A DNA stretch of 64,000 bases from Gliomastix tumulicola (Eukaryota > Ascomycota > Sordariomycetes > Hypocreales > Bionectriaceae), in assembly GCA_001599755.1 (NCBI GenBank), contig BCHX01000008.1, positions 2,790,001 through 2,854,000 of the forward strand, read 5' to 3'. The notes beneath the pieces are model-generated. The model made no database searches. It was not told the DNA's origin and worked only from the letters and a program-made list of their open reading frames with translations. The position numbers and the translations under genes were made by a program. Of this stretch, positions 24,306-35,278 are shown piece after piece (within the stretch, counting starts at the first letter, position 1; each line of letters opens with the position of its first letter).

Positions 24306-25173
24306 ATGCGTTTCTCAACAGTCCTCTCTGCTTTCGCAGTCGCAGTCTCAGCTGCCCCGACCTTCCCCAACCTCAACATCAAGGACGTCGTCAACCCCGC
24401 AGACACGCTCGAGGCCCTGTCCGAGTACTTCAACCTGCTCGCATCCAAGGTCCAGCTGGCCAAGGTTCTCTCCCAGGCCCCGACATGCGACGTCACCACC
24501 GCCAAGATGCCCACCGGCGACAGCCTGGCCGTCCCGTCCGAGGGCCTCAAGGTCAAGAGCGTCGTCGTCGGTAGGGGTACGCAGAACTACACCTGCGATG
24601 CCGGCAACGCCTCTGCCGAGCCCAAGGCCGCCGGCGCCGTCGCCACGCTCTTCGACGCCAGCTGCGTCGCTGCCCTGTACCCCGACCTGCTCGAGAAGAT
24701 CCCCGGCATGGCGCTCCGCTTCAACCTGAGCGACCCCGAGCAGCTTGGTGCTAGCCCTCTCACTCCCGTGGGCGTCCACTACTTCAGCGGTCCCACCACT
24801 CCCTACTTCGATATTGGTAACGGCGAGGAGGTCTATGGCAAGAAGGATGATGATGCTCCGGCGCCCGCCTCTGCCGCCAAGGGCCAGCTGGGCGAGTCCG
24901 CTGTTGCTTGGCTCAAGCTCAGCAGTGTCGACGGCACCAAGGGCGATATCAAGGAGGTCTTCCGTGTCACCACAGCTGGTGGTGCGCCCCCGGCTACGTG
25001 CGCGGATCAGCCCGCGACATTCGAGGTTCAATATGCTACAGCGTAAGTTTCTTCGTGCCCTTTGACTCATACCTTTTCATGGACTTGAGTCGTCGTCTTC
25101 TTTCAAGCTGGGTTGCTAACTCTTCTCCAACAGATACTGGTTCTGGGCCGGAGAGGTGCAGAAGAACAACTAA
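24306..25173 (+). CDS. secreted DUF3455-family protein
   Basis: Exons 24306-25042 and 25134-25173 give 258 aa. The 91-nt intron has donor gtaagt and acceptor aacag, and the last exon encodes only YWFWAGEVQKNN. Residues 1-17 form a signal peptide (MRFSTVLSAFAVAVSAA). The mature part has the DUF3455 pattern: VVVGRGTQNYTCD, SPxG at PLTPVGVHYF, a PYFDIG motif and a final tryptophan-rich strand. Two N-glycosylation sequons (NYT, NAS) and four Cys are visible. The biochemical role of the family is not established; members are often secreted and sometimes mislabelled malate dehydrogenase. The CT-rich leader suggests strong expression. Confidence 0.85.
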
Positions 25174-27960
25174 TAAGTCCTTCGGGGCGAGGGTGCTGGT
25201 GCTGGTGCTGAATGACGAGTCAATGAAGAGGATGATCGATCGATGGCACACGCTGATGAGCGTGGGTATGAGCCATGGTCGTAATGGATACCACTACGCG
25301 AGTTGCGCGCGTTTTTTCAATTTGCCTGTACATAGTGTGGCCTATTACCTTTCATATTATCTCGCACTTTTTCAATCTTCAAGGGGACTCTTTTTCTCCT
25401 TTTTCATTTCCTAGTTTGAGCTCGGTCTCACTTGTCCTTAGAAAGCCGTGTGCATGGTCGTGTGCTTGAATGTTTGTGCCTTAAGCAAGCTGTTGATCAA
25501 GTCAATAATATAATGGAGTGTCTGCCTCTCAGAAGCATAGCTGTCAGCGCGGCAAGTCGGAAGACCTGTCGCCAGCGGAATCATGGTAGCTCCACCGTGT
25601 TCTGGTAGCCCTTGTGTCCTGGAAGACTGCTGAATGTGAGCCCCTTTGACTGTGATGACCATGGCCAGAGGAGCAGTTCGTCGTCATACGAAGGGCTTTC
25701 GCAAACATGCCCCCTACAGCACCCTGACCAGCTGATCTGACGACAGGCTGTTGCTCCCAAGCTCTAGCAGACTGTGACTTTGGGCCCTCGAGTCGTAGAC
25801 CCCATCAGTCACGTAAGACAACCAGGCGTCAACTCCTGTTGCAAACTTGGCTGTGCGCAAACAAGATACGAGCATCGCACCATCAACGAAAGTTCTTTTG
25901 CGGCATATCCGTTGCGGAAGGCTAGGAATGACTCTTTGATTGTGGTCTCGCCATACTTGGCAAGTCAGAATCAATACGGGGTTGCACAGAGCCCGCGATG
26001 CACTCGCAAATTACCTCGTACAGTGTATTACGTCTCCAGCTATGGACTTGCCGAGACGATACACCAATTAGCAAATAGCCTTCCGCAGAGGCCTTTTTCA
26101 GGCTTGGTGGGTAGGACTAGGCCCCGTGTTCATCAGAGGCACGCTTCTTCTTGATCGAGCGTATTCAGAGTCGGGGCATAGCGAGTGGTGGGTCGAGGTC
26201 GGCACATCCTTGGTCCGCATCAATGCCATCTTACACAACATTGATAGGCTTGGTTGTAGATGATCTAGCGAGAGCATGATCGGGAAGTCAAACTGATGTG
26301 TCAACGAGGCTGGGTACGTACCATCTGGCCCAATCTGAGTTGAGAGACCCCAAGCTGCTCGCTGAGCACAGGGTGACGAGTCAACACATCTGTGCATCAG
26401 ATTTCCCCTGGATCCTGATGAAACCGATGCCACTACCAAGGCCTTGGAATATCGCTGAGGATGGCATCAGTTGGTCCTGTATATTAGTCTGGTGTCTGCC
26501 GTGCTGGGCGAAGGATTTGTTCCATCCAAGGTTCTCTCCGGAGGGACTAGCCAATGCGAAGGAGCTGAGATCTTGCATCGGCGCCGGGTGTGAATTAAGG
26601 CTCTTCATTTTCGGCGTGACGAACAAGGCTAGAGCATGTTCGAGCGGACGACACATTCGGTGGAAAGTGATCGTGGTACGGCCAGGCCTGGCAAATTGCA
26701 AGTGACCGCCGTGGTGCAACGGGACGACGATGATCGGCCAAGCTCAGGCCAGGCACCGAGTTCAAGCGATCGACGTGCTCCACGGCCAAAGCACATGGCT
26801 TCTGGGTCTGGTTATTCTTGGATACTGTAGGTTAAAGAACGACTACAGCGTGCGTGCATAATCGTGTGGCGAGTCTGGCAAAGACTTGGTCGCAGCGCGA
26901 TGAATATGCATGATCAACGGGGTTGAAGTAATTGGTGGTGACCCTTGCAAAAAAAGGAGCGGCTTACAGTTGACAACTGGATCTGGTGGACCCTGGATGC
27001 CGAGGAAGGTGCATGCACTGGAACCGCTTGCTGGAACTTGTCCCTTGAACATGACACTTCAGCGCTGCCCAGTCCTCCGTAGCGGCGCCTTAGTGCTGCT
27101 GGAATGGCTGATGACGCCTGGGCAAGAATGCGCTAGCCCCAAAGCTCGCTAGCGACAGCGTACCTGCCAGTCAGTCTTAGTCGTACCTACCAAGCTTAGT
27201 TGTCTGTGTGGCTTTTTGGGCAGGGACTGCCAGGGCGGTCCTTCCCTACCCCACACAAACCTGCAGCTTTCCAATGCACCACCACCCACTGTGCCTCCCG
27301 CCATTTATTATTTTCGATGCTGACTGATACCCCCAATTTCGCCCCGAAAGCCACCGGAGGCGAACCTACACATCCCGCATCACCTTTCGCCCGCGAGCAG
27401 AGCAGCGAGCCATCCAGTGCTCGCTCCATCCTGCACATGGCGTCGATGTGCATCTAGCCGTCATTCTATCCTTGCCTTGTTCCTATCGCGTTCCCTTCAC
27501 GCTGCCCCTCGTTTCGTCATTCGCCTCCTCTGCACCTCGAGAATTGACCGCCGACACAAAGCGCCCTACAACATACGCACCGCAACATTAAGCATCATCG
27601 AGCCATCTTCTTCCTCTCATACTCGTTCAATCGTCGATAAAACCCTATGCCCGCAACCACATTGATCGATCAATCAGTCACTCTCGCCTACAACGAACGA
27701 GCATTCGTCCGCCAGCATCCCTCAGCGAGCCAATCAGCACCGTGGTGAGGCGGTTGGCCCGAAACTTTCTTCCCTTCCGAGACTACCCATATGCTTCTGA
27801 GCGAGGTGGAGCTGTGTTCAAGGAAAAGCGCTGCCACTTGGAGATGGTTTTCCCCTTGAACCCAAAACTTAAAACCACGATTCGCAGTTGGCTTCTCGAC
27901 CGTCCTTCTCTCGATGAAAGCCCGAGCCACGACGACGACCAGCCGCAGACGCTCCCAACC
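25174..27960. other. intergenic, no gene supported
   Basis: About 2.8 kb. Open frames at 25774-26154 and 26298-26705 have no domain, no coding-type codon use and no convincing splice partners, so I leave them out. From about 27480 the sequence becomes CT/AC-rich and is probably the promoter and leader of the F-box gene. Confidence 0.55.
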
Positions 27961-30684
27961 ATGGACACTTTTACCCCTGTCAATGTCCCTCTACTAGACT
28001 TCGACGATGATGCCGACCCCCGCCAACAACAGCAGCAACCCCAGCAACCTCAATACCACCATCGCCCTCAACCCTTCCACCAGCCTCAACAGCCCGAGCA
28101 GCCGCACATCCTTTCTTCCGCCAGCTTAATGTGGGCGGACAGGCTCCTAGGTGCTGAAGGCATCACTGCCGGAGTCTCTTTCGACCCACACACTGGATTC
28201 GTCACTAGGACCTACACGAATCCCATCGAAATGGCTGTCGAATGGCCAGCCAACCAGATCCCGGTGGAGATTTTCGAGCTCATTGCGTCCCATCTGTCGC
28301 GCGCAGAAGTTAAGACCATGCGCCTCGTTTGCCGTGAGTTCGAAAGCAAGGTCTCAGCACGGTACTTCAAGAATGTCGTCGTGCCCTTCCGGTCCGAGCT
28401 ATACGGCACCTTGTCGCGAGATGAATTCGGTGCGAGGAAGCATCCATCGTCCGCCCTCTTGTCAAACGGCATGCGCATCTTCGAGTCGTTCGGGCCTCAC
28501 ATCTTGCGATTCGCCCTGTCGCTAGAGCTGAATGAGGAAGCCCTCGCCCACCCACCACTCAAGCCAAGCCAGGCTGCTATCCCCTCCTTCTGGGGGGTTT
28601 ACCGATGGCCTCACGAGACCTACAATAGGTATTCCGATTTGGAGGGTATTGAGCAGACGGCCGACGAAACAGAGGGAATGAAGCAAGCCCTTGGATGTCT
28701 AGAGCAAGTCACCAACCTAGGCCTGTGCTGTGACGCGGGGCTCGGATTCCTAATCCACCCGGATACTGTTGCTCGAGGAATCAAGGTAGAGCAGCCAGTT
28801 TTCTCTACCCAAAACTGGCGTCGCGAGCAGCGGTCGGGACCATCCGGTGAAGAAGGCGGTGTGCTCACGATTAGAGACTTCAATGGACGTCAAGGATCCA
28901 GGCGAAGAAATTCTGTTGGCGACCCGCAGGAGTTCAAGAGGATCATTCTCGAGAAGATGGCCATGGATGCTGGGTTTAGGGACTCAGAGATCGATGAGGC
29001 TGTCAGTATGATTCTCGAAACCGAGCGCACCGATCTCACTTCCATCGACTTCGACGAACGACCGGGTAGCTATTTCAGGCTTGAGAGACAAGAGTCCATG
29101 GCAGCTAACGGCGACACGACCGAAGTCCTCTCATGGCGGTCCTTCGGGACAGTGGATAGTGACATGGAGCGTGCCGACGTCCGCCGATGGCCCCTGATTC
29201 CATCACAACTCACCCGAGCTCAGAAGGAACTCCTTCTCGAGCTCGAATGGGCTCATCGCGCCATGATCCAGTCCTACGTTATCGCTGTGATCGATAACGC
29301 TTCGATGGGCTCCCTCAACTGCCTCACCACCTTGACCATCGCCAAGATCCCAAGCAGTCACGTTCACATCTTTTATCGAGATGACTTCTGGAACTCCTTT
29401 TCCAACCTGGCGAACGTGTCGCTCGGTGTTATTCCAGATTGGAGGCGCATCACCAAGCCAGCCCCCGGTTGCATTGAGGAAGAGTCTGTCTCTCCTCTAG
29501 AAGCTGTTACTAAGACATACCGGCTTCTTCAGAGTTTCATAGGCAAGCAGCCTCACATCGAAAGCCTGCATTTCGAGTGGATCTGTGGTGGCGAGTTCGC
29601 GCCCAGCTCCTTTCAGCGCAACCAATACATTCTCCCGGCACCCTTCCTCGAAGACCCTGACTACATGGCGCTGCCCGCTGCTGCGACGCTTGGCCGTCAT
29701 AGGCTTCTCAACCTGCCTCATATCAAACACCTCTCACTCAAGAACTGCTGGATCGCACCCCACGTGCTCACTCAAGTAGTGCGCCAGATGGCACTTAGCT
29801 CTCTGGAGAAGCTGGAGTTTGAGACCGTCTCCCTTTCAGGGCAACCGACTCCTGTCCCCCAGCTCCCCATTCTTCACCAAAACATGATGCAACTCCCGGC
29901 TGGTCTCAATCCTAATGCCAACCTGATTGTTCAGAATGGTTTCCTTGGCCCCGCGAATCAAGCCCACGTCATCAACATGGGCTTAAATCCTCACAATCCC
30001 CCACCCCCCGAGTTCATTGTCGAGGATCAGCCCGGCCAGGAGGGCGCAGACATCCCCACTGAGCCTGCTGACCGACTGAGGGTTCCGGATTGGCTCACAT
30101 GGGCTGGCTTCTTGGAGCACTTCTCCCCCGGTATCAACATCCGCAAAGCCATTGAAGAGGACGAGTTTGACACACTGGAGCTGCCTCGAGAGGTGTGGGC
30201 AAGAAAACTTGACCTGATTTCTGGCTATCTGCCACGGTCTAGCCGCCTCCTTTCGGATGAGAGACGATACAAGCTCAAATGCCTCTCGTTCAAATCGTGT
30301 GGCTATGTCCATATCGAGTCAAGTCATCTTAATACTAGGGCTATCCTACCTCCAGGCGCTCAAGGCCTCATTCCCCCCATCAACAACCTTCTCTTGCCCT
30401 CGCGCCTAATGATGCGCTGCAAGGATAAGATGCTTGGTCAGATCATCCCATACATGCGACCGCAAGAGATGTTCAATTTGACCACAACCTACGAATTGGA
30501 GATGGGCTGGGCCACCGTCTATGATGTCAAGATAATTGAAGATGCGGTATCTGATGGCCTAGACTTCCCAGGCCTGGGTCGATTCTCCGGTCTCGTGGAA
30601 CCCGATCAGAATGGCACCTGGACGGGTTACTCGTCTGCTTCCGACGACTCGACTGAATCGTCGATCACGGACTTGTCCGACTGA
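27961..30684 (+). CDS. F-box protein
   Basis: Probable substrate adaptor of an SCF ubiquitin ligase. A single exon of 907 aa starts at MDTFTPV in ccaaccATGg. An in-frame ATG at 27844 would add 39 residues, and the frame stays open back to 27742 without another ATG, so the start is uncertain. Residues about 20-50 are Gln/Pro/His-rich. The F-box lies at about 98-140 (NQIPVEIFELIASHL, then MRLVCREFESKVSARYFKNVVV), where the LP of the motif is IP. The long C-terminal region has scattered leucine-rich stretches (IKHLSLKNCWI, LEKLEFETVSL) like degenerate LRRs, then an acidic, Ser-rich tail (SASDDSTESSITDLSD). The target is unknown. Confidence 0.8.
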   Translation: MDTFTPVNVPLLDFDDDADPRQQQQQPQQPQYHHRPQPFHQPQQPEQPHILSSASLMWADRLLGAEGITAGVSFDPHTGFVTRTYTNPIEMAVEWPANQIPVEIFELIASHLSRAEVKTMRLVCREFESKVSARYFKNVVVPFRSELYGTLSRDEFGARKHPSSALLSNGMRIFESFGPHILRFALSLELNEEALAHPPLKPSQAAIPSFWGVYRWPHETYNRYSDLEGIEQTADETEGMKQALGCLEQVTNLGLCCDAGLGFLIHPDTVARGIKVEQPVFSTQNWRREQRSGPSGEEGGVLTIRDFNGRQGSRRRNSVGDPQEFKRIILEKMAMDAGFRDSEIDEAVSMILETERTDLTSIDFDERPGSYFRLERQESMAANGDTTEVLSWRSFGTVDSDMERADVRRWPLIPSQLTRAQKELLLELEWAHRAMIQSYVIAVIDNASMGSLNCLTTLTIAKIPSSHVHIFYRDDFWNSFSNLANVSLGVIPDWRRITKPAPGCIEEESVSPLEAVTKTYRLLQSFIGKQPHIESLHFEWICGGEFAPSSFQRNQYILPAPFLEDPDYMALPAAATLGRHRLLNLPHIKHLSLKNCWIAPHVLTQVVRQMALSSLEKLEFETVSLSGQPTPVPQLPILHQNMMQLPAGLNPNANLIVQNGFLGPANQAHVINMGLNPHNPPPPEFIVEDQPGQEGADIPTEPADRLRVPDWLTWAGFLEHFSPGINIRKAIEEDEFDTLELPREVWARKLDLISGYLPRSSRLLSDERRYKLKCLSFKSCGYVHIESSHLNTRAILPPGAQGLIPPINNLLLPSRLMMRCKDKMLGQIIPYMRPQEMFNLTTTYELEMGWATVYDVKIIEDAVSDGLDFPGLGRFSGLVEPDQNGTWTGYSSASDDSTESSITDLSD

Positions 30685-31776
30685 GGTGGGCTGTGGCCCA
30701 TTGGCCCTATTGGCCCTGTTCGTCTTTGAGACGACATTTTTGTTTCCCGATCTCGATTTCTACTTTCTTCTTCGTTCCTCTCGCTTCTGCGTTTTAGCAA
30801 CGTTGCGTTAAAACGTCAAGTATGCGGGCGCTTAAGGCAGTATCAATTCAGCCTTCAGTGTTTCCTCATTTTCAACTTGAAGTGATTTCAGCGGCGGTTT
30901 TGGAGTTCGGTTTGGCGTGTGCGAACTCGCCGGCATAGGGACTATATACCCAGGGCTTAGAGAGTAATGGTCCTCAAAACGACAAGGGGCCAAGATGATG
31001 GTATGACTGACGGTATACTGTCCCACCGATGGCAAAGAAGATCTAGCACATGTATGCGTGTAGACTGCCAGTGCAGGCGGTGGGAAACCTTCCTCTGATG
31101 TTCACGAGGGTCAACTCCCCGACGAGGGAAATTTCAACCTGATCATGAGATGGGTGGCTCACACAAAAGTAATCAGTCTCAGTCTAGAAATTTCACTCTT
31201 TGCTACTTTATGTCGCTCCCACGTGTGCTCGCTGGTGATATTTATTTGCATGGATATTCTCACAGGTAACTCTGCACCTTGCAAATCATATTGGCTGAAA
31301 ACATTTGGTTCCAAATTCTCATTGATTCGTTGGCCGAGTGCATCGGCCTGTCCGAAATATGTGCGTGCATACGTACGTTTTTTTCCCTCTGAGTGTCTGA
31401 AAAAGAAAAAAAGATCCCATGCTCCTCGCAGCCCTGTTTTTGCCATACACCATGAATAATGGGAGAGAAAACAAAAGCCACGAAACCCGGAGGAGAAGAA
31501 GGGACCAACCAGTACATAAGGTAAGGTAAGGTAAGCACCCTCTCTCCCGTTTCCTTTAGCCCGCTACGCCCCATCCTCGCCTGCTGACCGTCACTTTTCG
31601 CGTTGGCGCCGTCAAGTTGTCATTTAACGTTTTTTTGTGTCTGTGTGTGTGTGCTTTGCTTTTGGTGTTCTCGTGCTGGTAGAAAGTCCAGTTGATTTCC
31701 CAACCCGTAAAGAATTTTTTTCTTCCCCTTGCGTCTAGCTACAAAGGGAACAAAAAAAAAAGGAAAAAGGACAACT
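30685..31776. other. intergenic between converging genes
   Basis: Nothing coding seen. It contains a ggtaa repeat of four units near 31519-31535 and T/A-rich 3' flank sequence before the RPL17 stop codon. Confidence 0.6.
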
Positions 31777-32918
31777 CTAAGCGGCGGTGATGGCCTTGCG
31801 GACGCGGGCACCGCGCTGCCGGGAGTTCAGGCGGAGCTCGTCACGGCCGGCGACCTGCTCGGACTTCTGGACGACCTCCTCGCCCTCGGTGAGGATGAGC
31901 TCGATGTGGCAGGGGTTGGACATGTAGGGGTTGATCTGTGGGAGGGATGGGAAGTCAGCATATGAGAACCTAGGAAGGCTTTAACAAGGGTGTGGAAACG
32001 TACACGACCGTGGGCACGGTACGTCCTTCTGCGCTGCTTGGGAGCCTGGTTGACCTGGATGTGCTTGACGATGAGGGCGCCGGTGTCGAGGCCCTTGGCG
32101 TCAGCGTTGGCCTCGGCGTTCTTGAGGAGGCCGAGGAGGAACTCGGCCGACTTGACGGGCCAGCGGGCCTTGGAGACACCGAACTGCTTGCCTGTTTTGT
32201 TTCGTTAGCTACTGATGCTGAGATGGTCTGAGGCATTCGAGTCTTCTGTCGATGTTGTCCAGAGGTCCCACCGCTCATCGGAGTCCCCATCTTCTTCGAT
32301 GACAACAGCTCCCTCGAGAAACCAGGTATGTCTCTTTCCGAATTGGACAAGCCACGTAGGGCCAAAACAACACGACAGACGACCTCGAGCCAATCTCCCT
32401 CCCTCTCATCCGCAGCGTACCTTGGGCGGTGCGGCCGGTGCTGCCGGCATATCGTCGCATGGGGACGGCCTCCTTGTGCTCCTTGACGTTCTCGAGGAAG
32501 GCCACGGCGCGCTGGAGCTTCCAGCCGTTGATGGCCTGGGCGGTCTCGCGGGTGTTCTTGAAGGAGACGCGGAGGTAGGCACCGCGGGCGCGGGCCGACT
32601 TGGCGGGCTCGATCTCAGTCGCAGCGTATCGGACCTAGAGCACGAGGAAACTCTCAGTTAGAATTGGGCCTGTCCTCCCGAGTTTCGCAGTTCAAAGAGG
32701 GGAGGTCGAAATCCAGCCAGCGGTGAAATATTCCCCTTCCTCCCAAGCATTGAGCCCTCGGTTCCCCAAAAGGCAGCAGCCCTTCCAACAAAACACCACC
32801 ACCACCTTGCTTCCCCTCCAGACCTAATGCTTTTCTTCGAGAACGGCGAGGAATAAATTGCACAGCTGGCGGATTTGGCCCGATGTGCAGCGGCAGGGGG
32901 GATTCGTCAACTCACCAT
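31777..32918 (-). CDS. RPL17: 60S ribosomal protein uL22 (L17)
   Basis: uL22 lines the peptide exit tunnel of the large ribosomal subunit. Exons (minus) are 32918-32916, 32634-32421, 32191-32004 and 31935-31777, giving 187 aa, close to the 184 aa of yeast. It reads M-VRYAATEIEPAKSARARG, then FKNTRETAQAI, RRYAGSTGRTAQ-GKQFGVSKARWPVKSAEF, RTYRAHGR-INPYMSNPCH and ends GARVRKAITAA. The first exon is only the ATG. Introns are 281, 229 and 68 nt; the first two are long for this window, as is common in fungal ribosomal protein genes. I looked for box C/D snoRNA motifs in them and found none. It is divergent to fibrillarin. Confidence 0.95.
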
Positions 32919-33705
32919 CTCGACGGTATTGCTGGGTGGTTAGTGGTGACGAGAGGGTTCGGTTCGACGAGGGTGCGTTCAGACCGGCTGAGGTTGAGAA
33001 TTTCAGGAAGTTTTGCCCTAATGGCAGTAACAGTAGACTTGGGCGCGCGGGAAATGCGCTAGCCCGATTGGGGAATTTCTAGGGTTTGAGTGCCCTCCGG
33101 TGGTTGGAGGTATGTACCCTGGCAGTATGGCGCGGGGAGGGAGAGAGGACAATTTGGTGCCGTGCACGAGGCGAAGTCAGGATTTTGTGAGATCAAGCAG
33201 GGCTTCCCAGGATAGAAGAGGATCACTCAATTGATTTTATCCCCTTTTTCTTTGTCCTTCATGTTGGAAAAGGTTCATGACGACAAATATGGTGAACTTC
33301 GAGAAGACTGCACGTGACTTAATGAGGATGAGTCAGCATTCAGTACGTACCGAAGCATGGCCCCTCTTGTTTTTCTTTTCTGGTGGGTCCAGTTGCTCTA
33401 CAAGAAAGTCCAGTCAATGGGAGTGGGGCTGGGAGAGAAGACCCGTAAAGTCTTGGAGAAAAAAAGAAGCTTCAGAAAATTTCCTCCGCCTTCGAAGCCT
33501 CGATTTCTCATTGTGAGTTCCCTGCTTCAATTCGCCACGACACCGGAATATTAGTCGAGTCGCACTGCTCGCCGCATTCCCGCGAAGCTCAAGCGACCTA
33601 AACTTTCGTTTCGACGAACATCAAGCACTTTGGAACACAGTTCCTCGCTCAATTCCTGGTCAAAACTTTTAGGACCCAGACAGAAAGCAACTTTTCACAG
33701 CAGAA
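32919..33705. promoter_or_regulatory. bidirectional promoter of RPL17 and NOP1
   Basis: A gap of 787 bp separates the ATGs of a ribosomal protein gene and fibrillarin. One telobox-like site (see 33080) lies nearer RPL17. No gene in the gap is convincing; the open frames at 33277-33554 are short and featureless. Confidence 0.6.
33080..33087 (-). promoter_or_regulatory. telobox-like AAACCCTA element
   Basis: The minus strand reads AAACCCTA (in ctcaaaccctag), about 160 bp upstream of the RPL17 start. AACCCTA-type sites bound by Tbf1-like factors mark ribosomal protein and ribosome-biogenesis promoters in several fungi. One copy only, so function is inferred. Confidence 0.45.
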
Positions 33706-34894
33706 ATGGCACCATTCACTCCTAGAGGTCGTGGCGCACCGCGAGGTGCTGGTGGACGCGGGGGCTTCGGCGGACGAGGCGGTGGACGAGGCGGCGGCCG
33801 CGGCGGCTTTGGAGGTGACCGTGGTGGTTTTGGAGGTGGTTTTGGAGGTGACCGCGGTGGTCGAGGTATGCACTGGTTCCCATGATGGCGAGGCTGGTTC
33901 TTGCGGATGCTAACAGAGTCTTCCCACAGGCGGTCGAGGTGGTGGTCGTGGTGCCCCCCGCGGACGCGGAGCCCGTGGTGGCGGTCGCGGCGGTATCAGC
34001 AAGGGCGGTCCCAAGGGCGGTAGCAAGACTGTCGTTGTAAGTCGCCGTCGCTCCTCGTCCTCATCCCACGATAGCACGTCCTCTAACCAACCTCCCCATA
34101 GGAGCCCCATAAGCACGCCGGTGTGTTCGTCGTCCGCGGTGCCAAGGAGGACGGCTTCGCTACCCGAAGTCTCGCCCCTGGTGAGTCTGTCTACGGTGAG
34201 AAGCGCATCTCCGCCGACGAGACCGTCACGAATGACGACGGCACGACCACGACCACGAAGATCGAGTACCGCACCTGGAACCCGTTCCGAAGCAAGCTCT
34301 GCGCCGCCATCGCCGGTGGTGTCGACAACATCTACATCGAGCCTGGCTCCCGTGTGCTCTACCTCGGTGGTGCCTCTGGAACGTCCGTCTCCCACGTCGC
34401 GGACCTTGTTGGTCCCACTGGCTTCGTCTACGCCGTCGAGTTCTCCTCGCGCTCTGGCCGTGATCTCATCACCATGGCTTCCAAGCGCCCCAACGTCGTC
34501 CCCATCATCGAGGATGCCCGTCAGCCTGCCCGGTACCGTCTGTTCGTCCCCATGGTCGACACAATCTTCGCCGATGTTGCCCAGCCCGACCAGGCTCGTA
34601 TCGTCGCCATGAACGCCAACTGGTTCCTCAAGAACGGCGGCGGTATCATGATCTCCATCAAGGCCAACTGTATCGACTCGACTGCTCCCGCCGCCGAGGT
34701 CTTCGCCAGCGAGGTCCAGAAGATGCGCCAGGACGGCATCAAGCCCAAGTACCAGATCACTCTCGGTAAGTGCTCAACAGCTTCCCCATCTCCTAATACC
34801 CCCCATGCTAACCACTCTCTGTACAGAGCCTTTCGAGCGAGACCACTGCATGGTGGGCGGTATCTACAACCGCGCCGACAAGAAGACCGCCTAA
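33706..34894 (+). CDS. NOP1: fibrillarin, box C/D snoRNP 2'-O-methyltransferase
   Basis: Catalytic subunit of box C/D snoRNPs; it 2'-O-methylates rRNA in the nucleolus using SAM. Exons 33706-33865, 33930-34036, 34102-34765 and 34827-34894 give 332 aa, with introns of 61-65 nt and good gtatgc/gtaagt donors. Residues 1 to about 85 are the GAR domain of GGF/GGR/RGG repeats. The methyltransferase domain starts at about HKHAGVFVVRGAKE and includes YRTWNPFRSKLCAAI, the SAM-binding VLYLGGASGTSVSH, VYAVEFSSRSGRDL and DTIFADVAQPDQ. It ends ITLEPFERDHCMVGGIY. All expected motifs are present and length is normal. Confidence 0.97.
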
Positions 34895-35278
34895 ACCTCC
34901 TTCCTTCCTTCCAGAACGAAACGAACGAGGAACACGGTGCTACTTTTTCTTGACGACGATATCTGCTACTTTGCTATAAAAATGCCATGTGGATGGAAAT
35001 GATCTCTCTGTCGAGGTCACATATGCATATTTTATATCTTGGCGCTCGCGGCGTTGATTAGGCTGGACGGGATGGTCTTTGTATTTTTTTCATTTTTCTT
35101 TTCTATTTTTTCTCTTGCTCTTTGTTTCTATTATTTTGAGAAATTCCCCCACTGTGATGTGTTTCTTGCTTTGGACACAAGATCGAGTGCCCTCTTGAAA
35201 CTAGTCAGGTGAAAATCCAGATTATATCCAAAGTGTATGAGACCTGCTCCCCCCCGTGAAGAGTGTATATGTATAAAT
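34895..35278. other. 3' flanks of NOP1 and the P450 gene
   Basis: The 384 bp between converging stop codons are T-rich. No gene or distinctive structure seen. Confidence 0.7.

Noticed and set aside
26298..26705. 135-codon open frame between the DUF3455 and F-box genes
   Set aside because: No ATG-context, domain or codon bias support; composition like surrounding non-coding DNA.
32192..32915. Possible intronic snoRNA in the two long RPL17 introns
   Set aside because: No box C (RTGATGA) with a paired box D was found on the sense strand; the only CTGA is at the branch site.
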